A DNA stretch of 64,000 bases from Volvox africanus (GCA_030268105.1 BSDZ01000101.1:1488001-1552000); one strand, 5' to 3'. Positions 17,844 through 31,184 are shown, numbered from the stretch's first letter. Numbers and translations are program-made. The notes: generated by a model not told the origin, from the letters alone.

Positions 17844-20511
17844 CTATGCGTCCCCATACTGTTTGAGGAGGGCGTCCACTTTCTGCAACTCCGTTACCCG
17901 AGCAGAAATCTCGCCACGAATCTGTGGCGATACGGTCGCAAGGCAAGGTCGAGGCACGGGCAAGGTCGAGGCACAGCGTGAACCGATCGACAACTTTTTG
18001 TTAAGGGGAGCGGGTTATACATGAGCCGACGCGCCTATATGTTACAACACATCGCCATCAAAGCGGCAACGGATTGGCAGAGCATTCCCACGGGTGATGC
18101 TTCAGGCAGGATAGTGTTGTGAGTGAAGAAAATCAAATCGGTCAATACTGCCCATGGAGGGGCCGGGCGCTTTGCTGACTTTAACAGATAGCAGGACAAG
18201 CAATCATGCTATCCCAGTCAAAAAAAGTGGAGAGGCAAACTACACCTAGACGGAACTGAACCCTTCTTCCACACGTCCCGTACCATGTGCACAGTGTCGA
18301 TCTGCAACCGCCCAGCAGCCTCCAGGGCCTGTAGGAACTCCCGTCGCTCCTCAATTTCCTTGACGATCGCCTCAAACATTTCTTCCAGTTGCTCCCGCTC
18401 TGACTTGCGAGGCGCTACAATCCAGCATCACGATGAAGCAACGCGTGAGGCAGGGGAAAGAAAGTAGAGCTACGAGTTACAATACGGGTCGTTGTAAAAA
18501 AACGACGGTCGTTGTCGTTGATTGGCGCTGCCGAGCGGCTATACCCCTTGACTGTGCTACGCTACCAGCTAACTCCCCAATCTTTAAATGGAAAGATGCA
18601 GCCCATGTCGCAAGTTCCTGTCTGCAATGGCAAAGAAAGGGACTTCTGGGCATGCGGCTGGTGCAATGTCATCTCCATTAAAAACCACAGGCGCTGTTAT
18701 TTCGTGGGCACCTTCCACACAATTGTCAGCTGTCAACCGCCTTGTTGCCTAACTTAAGGCTTGTACGTAACCCGCGACCCTGCAACTTCAAGGCGCGTGG
18801 TCAGCCCCATATAATAATGTGCTTGCCTGCCTTGAGCTGCTGAGCTAGCTGCTCGGGCGTCACCGTGGGCACCCTGCCGCGGAAACGCATCAACTCTGCC
18901 AGTCGCGCCTTTTCCTTCTCGTCTAGCACAGGACCTGAAGGCCGTGCGTAACAGCACCCGGGGCAGCAAACATCGTTAGCGATGGCCGACATCCACAACG
19001 CAATTCCCACAGTGTCTTAGAAGGTGGCCTTCAAGTCCTGAAGGACTATTGAAAATCAGGCTCGCCTACAACTGCAGCGCTAGGGGCTAGCAGGTTAAAA
19101 TGGAAACTACATATAAGCAGCCCTGCTCTGCCGTACTGTGCAACTGGGAGCACTCTACCGAGTGGTCCTATCCCTGCCAGATCCATGTAGCATATCAACC
19201 ATATTTCGCTTATCGGCCAACTCACGGGTTGGAGGCGCCTGCGGTGCGGACCGCATACGCTCGTATTCTGCGTCAATCTCCCGTCGGATAGCTTCAAAGG
19301 GCCTCCGCCGCGGAATGTGGTTAATGCGCGCTGTATCGTAATCGATCCGCTTCGGAAACTTGGGTACATCAACCTGCGCCAAGACAGAGGCACGAAGCCC
19401 AACTTGTGTATGCCCGTACCCACGCTTTACCCGCCCAAGATTGTCACAACACAACCCCGCACTATCATACTTTTGCTCTTATTGAGACATTCCGCAAGCA
19501 CGAGATGGACGCGACGAGAATTCGGGGGCGATGGTGGGCGCATAACAATTATTAGCTACAAACTATATGTGTCTAAGGGACGGCACTGTGTTGTGACACG
19601 GTGTAAGTCCTGCCTGCACACCATGCTCGATGGTTGCCACGATGGGTTTGGATTGTTTCGATAGTAAAGCACATCTAAGTGCCTCTTTTTTTACCATTTT
19701 GGGGTTTGGAGCAGGGAATCGTGTCGAGCAGTTTAGGATACGGTATTGAGTTCTTAATCCGGTGGTCATCCATAAGTGGCGTTCAGCCAATTTTTATCTG
19801 AGCCCCACTCAGCCCCGCGGAGCCGTTCCATGCGGAACAACGTCGCCCAGTACAGTGCGCACCTGAGGTCTTTCCACTTTGGATTTAGCTGGTTCTGCAC
19901 ACCACAGAAGGAAATCCAATGTTCTAAAGAAGCGAACGAAGCAAGGGAAGTATTATCCTTACCTTAGCTCAACTGGACTCACCCTGATTCACCCAGACTC
20001 ACCTGTCACGGGTGCTGGTGTCCACCCACTGGCTAGTTTCTTATCATGTACTTGTTTATTCCGCGTGTGGTACGTGTTTCCAATCTGCTTTGTGGCATCC
20101 TTATTGTACAGCTTAAACAAGGCTTTGCCGGCAGGGTTGTCGCTGGGGGTTTTCGGATAAGGGCACAGAGGATGTACGTGTGCAGCTAAGACCACGTATA
20201 AAGCCAATCCATGAAGTCTGACGCAACAAGCATCTCGTCCTAACTAGCTGGGACATAGCTAGGCTACGACGTTTTCGTGTGCGCGGAATTGTGTTTTCAT
20301 GTGCGCAAAACCATGGTGCTGGTGGGCTGGCGGGCTGGTAAACCTTCATTCATACAGGCGCCCGAATAACTGAATGAAATACGTCATAATTTGAGCTCAG
20401 GTGATGTTGTTGTCGTCTCCTGACTATCCACGCGTACCGTCCAAACTGCTTCCATGCCGTCTCCAAACTGCCGGATGTGCCCGCAGCAGGGGCGTCGCGA
20501 TCGCCTTCCAT
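17844..20511 (-). CDS. UPF0193 (EVG1/C22orf23) family protein
   Basis: Predicted 209-residue protein, close to the roughly 217 residues of the human member. Six exons in phase: 20511-20438, 20142-20052, 19373-19226, 18934-18827, 18414-18284, 17921-17844. The last three exons carry the family core: LDEKEKARLAELMRFRG, then EMFEAIVKEIEERREFLQAL, then the C-terminal EISARVTELQKVDALLKQ before the stop. These match the human FEELVKEIQERKEFL and EISQKLREME segments in order and spacing. Exon 3 begins VDVPKFPKRIDYDTARI and contains PRRRPFEAI. The two N-terminal exons (MEGDRDAPAAG; NPAGKALFKLYNK) are less certain and rest on phase and splice sites only. The intron after exon 4 has a GC donor (CAG|GCAAGC), supported by the phase. 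Molecular function is unknown; I infer a ciliary role from the head-to-head partner CFAP206. Confidence 0.78.
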
Positions 20512-20892
20512 CACAAAGCTTATAATCACTAAACCCAGTTCAGAAACTTGTTAAATGGACAAGTTATGGGCGACAACCCGTAATGTGAATAGTGTAGCTG
20601 CTGGATGAAAGCACGATACTTGACGCGACCTCAAATTAATTTCTCTTTCAAAAATAAATACAATAGGTTCCTATACACTGCCGAACTCTAATGTTCTTCC
20701 CAAATCTACGGAACTTTCATGGAACTATAAGGCGCTCGACTTGTTTCCGAGGCGAACGAATACTTTATATCACATTTGAGTTTTGATCTTTTATTGTTAA
20801 TCTTTTTAGATACAGAAAAACTTTATAAAGAGGAGAGTCTGTTCTTAATGTAAATCGTTATATTGGCACGCCAAAGCTTTGTTGGAATCAAC
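20512..20892. promoter_or_regulatory. Divergent promoter, UPF0193 gene / CFAP206
   Basis: A 381-base AT-rich interval separates the two start codons (20511 minus, 20893 plus). CTTTATAAAG at 20821-20830 is TATA-like and lies about 65 bases before the CFAP206 ATG; TTATAA at 20520-20525 is the nearest candidate on the other side. A shared bidirectional promoter is inferred from the arrangement. Confidence 0.5.
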
Positions 20893-23800
20893 ATGGACGA
20901 CAACTTAAAGCGCATCGTATCAGAAGTAACACGATTGTGTAGGGAACGCGGCGAAAAGGTGTGGTTCTGACCCAGCGCATGCCGCGACCCAATTAGGTCG
21001 CGGCTCGGAAGCGATGACAAACCAGTTGCTTATTGGCCGCTTTGAATACATAGGTCGATCCATTCGTGGTTGCTTACGTTGCAAGCTTAGAGGACGGTTG
21101 CGGGAGTCTTGAGACGTTGGTACCCGGCCTGCACCTGGACGGCAAGATTCCAGCGGAGGCTGTTGCTCTGATCGGCAAACACGTGGCAGAAATCCTGTCA
21201 CATGGGAATGACCCCCGGCTGAAGACAGCCATCATGCAGGTAATCTTGTTCTAGGCAGGGCGCTGCCTGCTACCCGGCCCCTTGCCCCCTCTGTGTTCTT
21301 AACCCAAGCCCAAGTGATGGTTGCAATAATGGAATCCATCAACCTGCACAGGTGCTGATGGAGGCAGCTTACAAACAGCAACGTGAGCTGATTGAGAAAG
21401 AGACGGCGGAACAGCAGGAACGGGCGGGTATGCTGCAACGAGGTGCGTTAAGCCCCGCACATCGGTCCAGTTTACTCAATCCTTGGAGGATGGCTTGGGC
21501 ATTCCAAGGGGCTTCCAGGACCCATTGTACAAAGTATAGCGAAAGTTGATGACAGCCCGGAGCTGCCATTAACAAACAAACTAGGCGCACGCACATGCAC
21601 ACGCGCACGCGCATGCATCCCATTGTATCTCCCCTCGCGCAAACGGTTCGTATTATCACGTCCACGGAACCTTCCTTTTCGCAGCCTATTTCTCAAGAAA
21701 CATCTGCATACACGGTTGCAGAGCCTCATCCCAATTATCACCCCACCCGCAGCTGTGACTGGTCCCAGGGCGCTGAAAGGCAACTCTGCGGAGGCCTATG
21801 ATAAGTTCTACAAACTTGTGTTAGAGGCTGTCTGTGTAGAGGCTGGTATGGAGCTTGCTGTCCAGGATCCAGATGCCAATGCCGAGGTGAGATAGTGTCC
21901 AATCTGTCGTTACATGGGAATAGAGACCGGATCAGTCATCAGAACTGCTCTCATTAGCGAAATGCGTCTAGCAGGGAGCGATGGGTTTAACAGGGCAAGG
22001 AACGCAACGGACCTGGTAATAACAACCTTAGGAGGACCCGGCCACAGGGACAGGAACAGGGCATTGTTCCCATTCCTGACGACGAGGCCTTGCATGCTCC
22101 TACGTGGCGCTTCGTGCCTCAACGGCGGAACCGAAAGTGCCCGTTGTCCTGGTGACGATCCCACTGTCCGACTGCCCGATTACCGGGTTCCCCGACTGCC
22201 CGGTTGCTTGCTGCAGGTGCGTGCGGCCCTGGAGTCCGTATTCCCGGTGTCAGCCGTGGCTCGTTTCCTGACCCTCTCAGAGGAAGAGCGTCTGGCTCAG
22301 CTTTCGGAGCTGGCGCGCATCACCACCGGCATCTGCCTGTACAACCGCTCACTGGGGCAGGGCGGCTCCGCGCTGCCAGCAGCGGCTTCATCGTACCTTC
22401 CACAGGCCCAGCGCCTCCTGCGGGACCTAAATAGGTGGGTCTGGGAACAGAATAACAGCAGAGTGAGACGGAACAGGGTGCGGTCAGGTTCAGCAGGGCT
22501 TTCCCGGTCGTGTATATCGTAAAAAGGCACTGACCCATGTGCGTGTTCTTTTGATACCGGTTTTGACGCATCTAGCAGCCACGCAGCCCACTGGTTTCCT
22601 CACCCTTTTAGCGCTCGGCCTTTTTGCGGCATCGCCGCTGCGGTCAGGTGTCGTACCGAGGTTACGGAACAGATGTCTAAGCTTCTCGCAATGGTGGCGA
22701 AACTCCCGCCGGCTGCGGCAACAGACAACGACACGCCGGCGGCGGCGGGGTCGGGTAATGAGGAAGAGCTGCGTCGCGCGCTGCTGCACGCAGAAGTCCT
22801 CAACCGCGGACAGGCGCTGCAACTGTACGAGTCCTTGTTCGTGAGTCTATGGATCTGGGTGGATCTGGTCCGTACTGGCCGTGCGCAGGCGTCCGTGACG
22901 GGTTCCAAGGCATCGAGGTGGATATGCGATTTTCAGTCATTCGCGGCGTTTGTGTTCCTCAAGCCCTCTCAAGCCTTGAGGGCTTTGTCCCTCAAGGCGG
23001 ATTCAAAACTATCAGCTTAGGGTCATCTTTTTAGCGTAACGGGGAACGTGCACCTGCGGGGCCTAGGAGGTCATTGTAAATTTCGGTAATAGCCACCTAA
23101 CGGACCTGAGGTTGGGAAAACAACGGAGACCATGACCGCTCCCTGCCTATGTGCATACCCGCAGGCGGACTTGCAAGAGGGCCTGGAGGCGGCCCAGCAG
23201 CTAGATGCGGAGCTGGAGCATACTTTGGTACAGGCAAGTGGATATTGAAAGATGCGAGGGACAGGGATCCCTTCGTGACGGAGGAGGTGGTGTTCCATAT
23301 GCCCTTAACTTTGCTGATGGTAACGGCGTGACGATAAGGCGTATATCGCGGCTGGGCCGCAATTCGATTTGTGATGATCGATCGACATACACAAATGTGT
23401 ATATATACATCTTCCTGAGCTGCCAGGAGCTAGTCATATAACACTTGACATTCCAATGCATCGCGGTATGACTGTACGGATTTCTTTTCCGTTAGCAAAC
23501 GCCACGAAGGATTCAACACGCGACTCTTTAAAAACACGTATGCGTTTCTTGGCAGGTGCATGACTCGGTAGGGCAATCGGCAGCCGTCAGTAAGGATATG
23601 GTGTACCCGTTATTCGACAGGTAGGTTGATCAATGGGCTTAAGGAAACAAGGTTGCCAGGGGGGACCGGGCCGAACCACAGCGCAGTGATACATGTTTAT
23701 GACACGGGTCTGTATAGGTGGCGTCCAGCTCCCGTGGCATGCGTCTGAAAGCGATGATGCCATTCTAGGTCCTGCTGCCATTTTGGTACCACCATACATC

Positions 23801-26201
23801 GCCGCCTCGCTTGGCGTGCGCTTGGCACCGATTGCTGCTCGTTGCACTGATAGTTAGCAGGTAACGCGTTGTGCAGGTAACGCATTGTGCAGGTAACGCG
23901 TTGTGCAGGTAACGCGTTGTGTAGTGACACTGCAAGCACTACTGCTTATTTCTTTTGGCACTGGCAGCCAATATTAACTCTAGAAGTCGCTGATGCGAAT
24001 GCAGATTGGGCGCGCTGCACACTGGCCTGCACCAGGAGCTCCGCATGCTGGTAGTACGGCAACGATTGTACGACGAGCTGACGGAGCTGTCAGCACTGCC
24101 GCCAGGAAGCCTGCTACTGACGTCGCAGCCGCCCGGCCGAACGACAGGCTCTCGCAGTGGGTTAGGAGATCATAGCTTTATATCGGTGCAGTTAGCCATA
24201 ACAAAATAATATCAGGAGACGATCCAAGGACGAGATATTTGTGTTTTTTATAATAACAGCAGCTTACGAATTTATAGCTCCCATTTGTTCGATTCTGCTC
24301 TTGTCTGACCGTCTTCCAAGAAGTAGCCCTGCGCGATCTCTTCGACAGTCTTTGCCCTGGCCATCCTGCCCTGTTTCCAGTTTCGACTATTTTTCATCTT
24401 ACTTGTTTTCATACAATTATGAATTCGCTGCGAATTTCATCAAAATCGCCCTATCACCATGTGCATGTTACCCACAGGCTCGTCGACCCAGACAGCCTCG
24501 TCCTCCACAGCCGCGACAGTAGATGCGTTATCGGAGCAGCTGAATGAGACGACACTGGCGGGGCTCGACGCCCTTCAAGGTGGGGAGCTGGAGTACATCC
24601 GGCCCATCTCCCACACGCAGCTGCAGCCGGGTCTGGCGCTGGCGGGCTTCTGCGCCGGCACGTTAGCGCGGCGACCCACGGGTCGGTATCCGCTGCTGCG
24701 GCGCGCTAATCCGCAGCTGGGATACCTTGCATACCAGGTGGATACTTACTATGGGGTTTAGACCTCTTGTTTCATAAAACACTTATGTTACAAAGGCAGG
24801 AGGTCTAGCGAGTTTTATGTTGTGAGTACGCGCCGTCTTAAGTATAGGTAAGGCAGTACGAAGATAAGGATTGTACAAATGGGCATACGCATCAGGGGAC
24901 CTTGTTTGCTCGGTTGTTGGTTGCTTAGTTGATTGATTGGGGATCCCATCCCAACCTTGGTCGGATGGGATGTGGATGCCGGCTCGAAGATGAGGAGCAG
25001 ACTTGCAACATTCAGTTTGCAACATTTAGTGCGCTTCGAGGTTCGCAGAAGTATACAGTCGTTTTCGGACACTATCTCGCGCTTTGAAAGGACTGTTAAT
25101 GGGCCCCATCTGGTGCATCTGGTGCATTTTGCTATTTCGTTGTTGCAGGACAAGGTTTACGGCTTCGCGACCAACGCCGACATGCAGGTCTTCTTAGCTG
25201 ACCCCTCGGGGTGTCTCACAGCGCTGGAGGCAGCGATCAAGAAGGAGCCCCTGCTTGCGAGGCCGCTGGGCCTTCCTCCGCCCAAGCCCTCTGCAGACGC
25301 ACATGCAGTATTGGAGGTAGGAAGTTTCAGCCTCAAGAACCGCGAACCCAGGCAATATGCAACGTAGGCGGAAACGAGGAACGCGCCGGTGGTGTGAAGA
25401 GGACTCTGGGCATGCGCGAACACGTCACCGGGGGGCCGTGAGCATGCAGTCCTTACGTTACATTAAATTAAATCGTACCGAACCGAACTCGACTACCACT
25501 TGCAATACGAAATCAGGTTACACAGACGAACACATATCACATGGGGAACCTGTCAGATCGGAACACAAGACGACACAAGACGACACAACACAACACCGGC
25601 ACTTTCTCCGCCGCTTTCTCCGCCATCAACACAGGCCATGTCAGGTACACTTAAGGTGGACTTTGGCTGCCAGACGCCCGTGCACTTCGTGGAACGCTAT
25701 ATCGACAAGAATCACGAGTGGAACGTGTGGGCGCTTCGGCGACGAGCGCTGGCTCTGGCAAACCTTCGTGGCAAGGCCACACACAGCACTCAGACTGCCG
25801 AGAGTCACTTCAAGAGGGAGAACGAGACGCAGGTGGGGCGTCACGACCGGCAGGAGCGAAAACGAAACGGAGTGAACACTGCCGAGTGAAAAGTATTTTG
25901 TTGTGTTTGTTATCCGAGTTCCAAACGAGTATCCACATGGTATCCATACCATATGATTGCTCTCTCCTATGATTCATATCTGATTTGCACCGCGCTTGTC
26001 CTTGTCCTTGTCCTTGTCCTTGTCCTTGTTCGACGTGAACAGGTTTGGAGACCGCGTGAGGCAACGGTCCAGACAAAGGTGGCGAAGGGACAGAGCATGC
26101 CGCGCAAGCTGCAATACGTGCAGGGGCTGAGGGGCGCAGCGGACGTGAAGATGAACGTTGTACGACTGGAGCTGGACCTTGGCCAGCCACATCAGCATTA
26201 A
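20893..26201 (+). CDS. CFAP206: Cilia- and flagella-associated protein 206 (radial spoke)
   Basis: Predicted 647-residue FAP206 homologue, an axonemal protein that in Tetrahymena and Chlamydomonas docks radial spoke RS2 and dynein c to the doublet microtubule. Thirteen exons, all phases consistent: 20893-20958, 21054-21239, 21352-21427, 21753-21886, 22217-22434, 22648-22840, 23165-23233, 23556-23620, 24005-24156, 24478-24737, 25149-25316, 25635-25832, 26043-26201. Diagnostic stretches: DDNLKRIVSEVTRLCRERG at the N-terminus; ALESVFPVSAVARFLTLSEE and ITTGICLYNRSLGQGG (exon 5); ALQLYESLF; KDMVYPLFD; GYLAYQDKVYGFATNADMQV; and the C-terminal VDFGCQTPVHFVERYIDKN, EWNVWALRRRALALANLRGK, HSTQTAESHFKRENETQV. 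The exon 7 donor is GC (CAG|GCAAGT); reading on would hit a stop four codons later. Intron 12 contains a CTTGTC microsatellite and intron 8 a 16-bp tandem repeat. Confidence 0.9.
23857..23920. repeat. 16-bp tandem repeat, four copies
   Basis: Four head-to-tail copies of GCAGGTAACGCGTTGT, one with a single change (GCATTGT). It lies in CFAP206 intron 8. Each copy contains CAG|GTAAC, a donor-like sequence, though it is not used in the model. Confidence 0.95.
25995..26029. repeat. CTTGTC hexanucleotide microsatellite
   Basis: Nearly six copies of CTTGTC in CFAP206 intron 12, pyrimidine-rich and directly before the last acceptor. Confidence 0.95.
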
Positions 26202-28668
26202 ACGGGGCTGGCGTTCCGGGGATGCGGGCTGGAAAAGCGGCCCTTAGCGAATGGGGTGTTCGAGCGACACGGAGCTTAAGGGGGCTTGGCGGCTGCCAGA
26301 GCTTGGTGTGAGGCTATTGTGCGTGCTATTGAGACGGGAGATTGCGGAAGAGGGTGTCTATATAGACGGCAAGGTGGATTTGGGGGTGTTTGCAGCATTA
26401 GGGACTACTGCCGCTGTCACCACCTCTGTCACTGCCGCTGTCACTGCTGCTGACTCTGCGGCGCTAAGGGGTGAAAATCAGTGGTTCATGCATGGAAAAA
26501 GCGAACGCAACGGACTGAGAGCCAAGGATCCCGCTTGGGCAAAGAAGTTTGGTGGCGTTTCGCGCAGTGGCAGGTGGAGGGAGGAAGCGGCACCCCGCAG
26601 GGGTTGGGTGGGGCCATCCAGGGCTTTCCAGGGCCCGTTGCATGAGCTTGGGCTTAGAGGGGTCTGCCATTGGGTCTGGGAAATGCTTCGTTCCTTACTC
26701 CGTATATTCCGCATGGTCACGTGGGCGGGGCTCACTTGTAGAACGGCATCTAGAATATAGTCTCTGTGAGGATGGGGCGTGGGAGAAAAGGGGAATCGTA
26801 ACGCCCCCATTGGTGTCCAACATTACTCACGGCACGTTCAGATAGGTGCCTGCACAATACGATAACAAGGTCGATGTCGCAGCGATTACAGTAACCAGGT
26901 TACGGAGCTTGGTTGCGGGTATCGCCGGCTGGGTCGATTCTGTTCGCTGTCCGCTGTGGAAGTCAGCGTGCCATTGCCTGATCGGTATGTGGCGTGCGAT
27001 TCAACTACGATAGGTGCTTGTTTGCTGAGGCACTACTAGCAGCCTTCATTACGTCGTTTTTAGGCTTGCAACTCTGTACATGCACGTATGCACGTGCATG
27101 CAGAATACGTTTAGTGTTATACGTTTAAACGTATACAATACGTTCAATGCACATTTTACCACGGCGGTATTCTGAGTGCAACATCTGCATGCGACTGATG
27201 AGCGGGTGAGGGGAAACCCCGAATATGCCCTCCCGGAAGGGGAGCAAGAAATTGCCAGGTCAGGCGCTACTGGGGAACGTGGCCATCTCTCGAATCAAAG
27301 CGCGGCAGGGACGAAGCACCATCAAGGAGGCCAATTCTTATAGCAGCCGGGATAACAAAAGGCAAGCAGGCAAGCCACGAGCGAATGTGGTTCAATTGCC
27401 AAAAGCACAAAACTGACATTTTGCTGTCGGTCATGACCGAGCGAATATGAACGCACATCGCCTGCATGTAATCCGCCGATATGAAAAGCCACCCAGGCAT
27501 GAAACCGACACGACTGTGCGTCTATGTGAGGGGGGGTTCACACATGTCCATCGTCCACATGTCCATTTACAACCTCTTGTCTTGACAGAGGTGGATAGTG
27601 AGCTAACTAGGTGCATAAGCCAATCTTTTGTGGGTTTTCGTGCCTCGTGGCTTTTCGTACAGTGTATGTTTTGCCGTATAGTTCCCTGCTGTGTTGCGGT
27701 ATGGGCCACACGCGACGAACACCCTTCCACTGGACGAACTTGTAGGAGCGCGGCCGGAGAGGGAAGCGCCTGAGTTCTGGAAAGGGTTTAGCAGCAAGGG
27801 AATTCGTCTTTAAAATTACGTCCTAATTGTTGCGGACAAAGCACGGTTATCGGAGTGCTGGCTTTTTACACGAGTTATAACTTGTTACGCCATCTCGTAC
27901 CCGTACATGAAGGTGTTACAGGAGCCCGCCCGGTCAAGCTCTTGCTTGATCAGGATAGATTCACAGCATCCAGCTCCTTTCGAGGAAGTATTGTCTTGGT
28001 CAGGGTAACTGCTCGGTCAGATGCGGTGCAAACGTAAATGGTGCGGCATGGAACGAGCGGAGTAGGTTGTAGGCAGTGGTGAGGTGAATTTTGCGGAAAC
28101 ATACTATAAAGACAAAAAATACCAGTTTCTTAGACGCAAGCCATAAAAACGTCCTTCGTGATCTCGCGTCGTGGGTGCTGGTCGGGTAGCGCACTGGTGT
28201 AGGGTCCAAGCTCAAAAACCCGTAAAAATCATTCAGCACTGGGGTTTCCATCTACAAGTCTTACCTGCATAATGCACTTCATACGCATTTGGACCTTCTT
28301 CTTGTCATCGATTCTTTACGTAACGCAAAATTGATGTACGACACGCAGGTCGTCTGAAGGGAACTCACAGCAAATGAATTGCCTGAGTTTCTGACCCAAT
28401 GATAAGTGTCGTTATCTTTTTGTTCCATACTTCAAACTTACGAAAAAACTATTTTCCTTCGAGAGTGGTAAACTGACTTGTTAAGCTGACACAAAAGGGG
28501 CGTGACTTATCACAAGCAGAGACACAGCTTCCAACGAGAACTTAGAAGTCTGTCAGGTCAAGGGACATTGCGAACGCGTTTCCGGAAGGGATGAAGATGA
28601 CTCGAAGGGCGCTACCCGAGCGCCCTCCTAGCGCTCGTAGCATATTATCAAGAAATTGCTGCCACTCT
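26202..28668. other. Intergenic region CFAP206 - SRCR gene 1
   Basis: Holds the CFAP206 3' UTR and the SRCR gene 1 promoter. Open frames here (for example 26251-26760 plus) are short or low-complexity, without recognisable motifs. A GTATAC/CACGTGCATG-rich palindromic stretch occurs near 27075-27150. I see no convincing gene. Confidence 0.4.
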
Positions 28669-31184
28669 ATGCATACGTTAATTGCATTGCTGGCACTATC
28701 TATGCTCGCTTCGCTCAGCTTTGGCGCGACCAAGGCAAATGCATATGAGCAAGATGCACAGATGGGGTTTGAAAATCCTCGTATTCTAGCAACAGGGTGA
28801 GTGATTCTTTGTTTGTCTGTAGCAGTAGTTATTCAGGACTTCTGCAGCGTCGACTCTGTCACTAACATGGAAATGTCTTCCCTTCCAGTGAGTTCCTACA
28901 GAAACGCATGGTTGAAGCTTCGATACTTAACCAAGCGACTCATCGGAATGATTCTTGGAGAGAGAGGGCTTACCTTTGAGGCTTACCTCTTGGGTTGTGA
29001 AATGTGCCAAAGTCGCATTTTTAAGCTTACAGCAGTTGCATGCGATCAAGAATAAAGATGGTTGGAGATTGTTATTTTTGGATACGCATTGAACTTGGGA
29101 ATGTGGTAGTTGTGTCTAGTGTGTTATATGCCGAACTGTGGCCGTTGTTTCGTTGTATACGTGACCTATGCCTAGGAAAAAACGGTTTGTTTGTGCTATT
29201 AAGATTTCGGGGTTTTATTGTTGTCCAACGGCGTGCCCTCCCTACTCCTTCCGCAGCGGGCCACCCCCTTGCTCCACCACCTTCGCCGCCGACCTATGGT
29301 GAGTATCAAGGGACAAAGGGACTTCGACTTTTATTGATTCGGGGTGCGTACCTAGTTGTTGTGAAGTTTTCCTGCGAGGCATGGTTTTGTCGTCCATATG
29401 CACGCGATGAGAAGTCTATGTCTTCAAACCTTCTGTATCATCGTCCTGCCTTGCCAAGATATACATGGTTAGCTGTACTTCCACATAAATTACAGACCCC
29501 AGAAACCTATATGTGAATAACCCCCCTGAACGCCCGCGTGGTGCCCTTTCGTTCCCCCCTCCAGTCCCCGCTGGTCATCCCGTAGCGCCTTCACCATCGC
29601 CGCTCCCGGCGACTCCACCGCCGCCACCGATGTATGGAGGTGGGTGGAACCTACGCACGGGAGTCGTGCGTATTTAGACCGAAACATCACCCAATGCAAG
29701 CCATCCTCAAGCTCGCAGCATGTCATTTTGGTGTTGTTGATGTGCATTGATATGCCTGGCGATGTAACTTACGTAACTCGTCAAGGAATGTTCTCTATCA
29801 CGAAGAGAGTAGGTAGGTAGAATGAGTCAAAGAATAGAGATGCGTATTAATTAGCCCGCCTTGCCCGTGCTGTTTGCTTTTCCGTGACACAGGTTCCTCA
29901 CCGCCAACATATCCAGGTATGTCTTTTGGGAGATGTCTGTAAAGCCTGTTTACACTCAGTCTCAGGTCTCTCTCGATTTCTTTCACATGTCCAAAGCCAA
30001 GCCAAAATACTGATAAAAATGTGTAAACGCGCCCATTGGCTGTGGTCCGCGCCCGTCGATCTGTGCCCGGTGATGTTGCTAGTTTGCCTTCCCCGTACGT
30101 GGCTTTCCAACTCGTCCCCTTGCAGCTTCTTCGACGCCGCCGCCGCCTGGCGTTGATCGCCTGCCTCCCACCGACATCAGTCTGGTGATGGCCTCGAACG
30201 ACACTGTGGTTTCCAGTACCCCCGGCATGGGTTTGGTGAAGGTGAGGGAACGTGTTACGGCCTGGACTCTTTATTCCTGGGCGTTTCTTCCCCTACGTCC
30301 TCTATGGGCTCTGGGCTTCAGCTTCAGCAATAATGTTTTCGCCTTTTCCCTACGAAATTACATCATCTGCCACCACTGCGTTTTGAGGCCGCTACCCTCT
30401 CCCCCTCTACCTGCCCCAACTGGCGTCCTCCTTCCTGACACAGATTCGCAGCCGGTTCGGTTCAAACCAGACCTGGAGCTACCTCTGTGGCGACACGTGG
30501 TCCGGCTGGGACGCCAGCGCCGCAGACGCAGCCTGCCGCCAGGCAGGTTACCCCGCTGGTGGCGAGCCGCTGCGCATCTGGAGCAGCAACGCGCAGCCGA
30601 CCATGTTCCTTGGCCGCCTGCGATGCTCCGGCTCCGAAACCTCTCTGAGCGCCTGTGTTGCCACGGGCGCGCCCGAGCAGTTGATCGACTACTGGCAGCT
30701 CGGTGTCAGTGGTGCCGACGCCGCAGGCGCCTGCGACATGCTAGCGGGTGTGCGCTGCCGTACTGGCGCGGCGGCCTCTGCCGCAGTTGTTCTCCGCGTC
30801 GCCAGCGGGCCATCACCCTCGGGCACTGCTGTCACCGGCAACTACACTGGCACAGCGATTCGCCTTGAGGCCTCCGTCGGTAGCGGCCCCTATGGCGCCG
30901 TGTGTTTGGATGGCGGTTTTGACAACTCCTCCGCACTCGTCGCCTGTCGCGTCCTGGGCTATACTTCCGGAATTGTGTACCCACCCGGCGCGCCGACGGG
31001 CACCCTCGCCTTGGGTGTAAAGGACCCCACTTTGGACGCGCAGGGCAGCTTTTTGGGCACTCTGTCCAGCGTGCGGTGCGGCGGCTCTGAGGCCAACATT
31101 ACGGCGTGTGCATCCTGGCGGGCTAACGTGGGCACAGCGGTCATTCCCTGCCGCGCAGCCGCGTGGGTGCTCTGCAATCACTGA
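28669..31184 (+). CDS. Secreted Pro-rich protein with two SRCR domains (SRCR gene 1)
   Basis: Model of 391 residues. Exons: 28669-28796, 28889-28910, 29033-29060, 29257-29298, 29565-29639, 29893-29916, 30126-30241, 30444-31184; phases agree, but exons 2 and 3 (weak GTTGAA/GTTGGA donors) are tentative. Exon 1 gives a signal peptide (MHTLIALLALSMLASLSFG then ATKA). An in-frame ATG at 28591 would extend it. Exons 4-7 are tiny Pro-rich modules (HPLAPPPSPPTYG; PATPPPPPMYG; SSPPTYP). The last exon holds two scavenger-receptor cysteine-rich domains: TWSYLCGDTWSGWDASAAD with ACRQAGYPAGGEPLRIW, and GPYGAVCLDGGFDNSSALVA with CRVLGY, FLGTLSSVRCGGSEANITAC. SRCR domains are extracellular ligand or adhesion modules; the Pro-rich stalk resembles algal extracellular-matrix proteins. 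The ligand is unknown. The last exon is nearly identical in long blocks to that of SRCR gene 2 at 47.7-48.5 kb. Confidence 0.75.
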
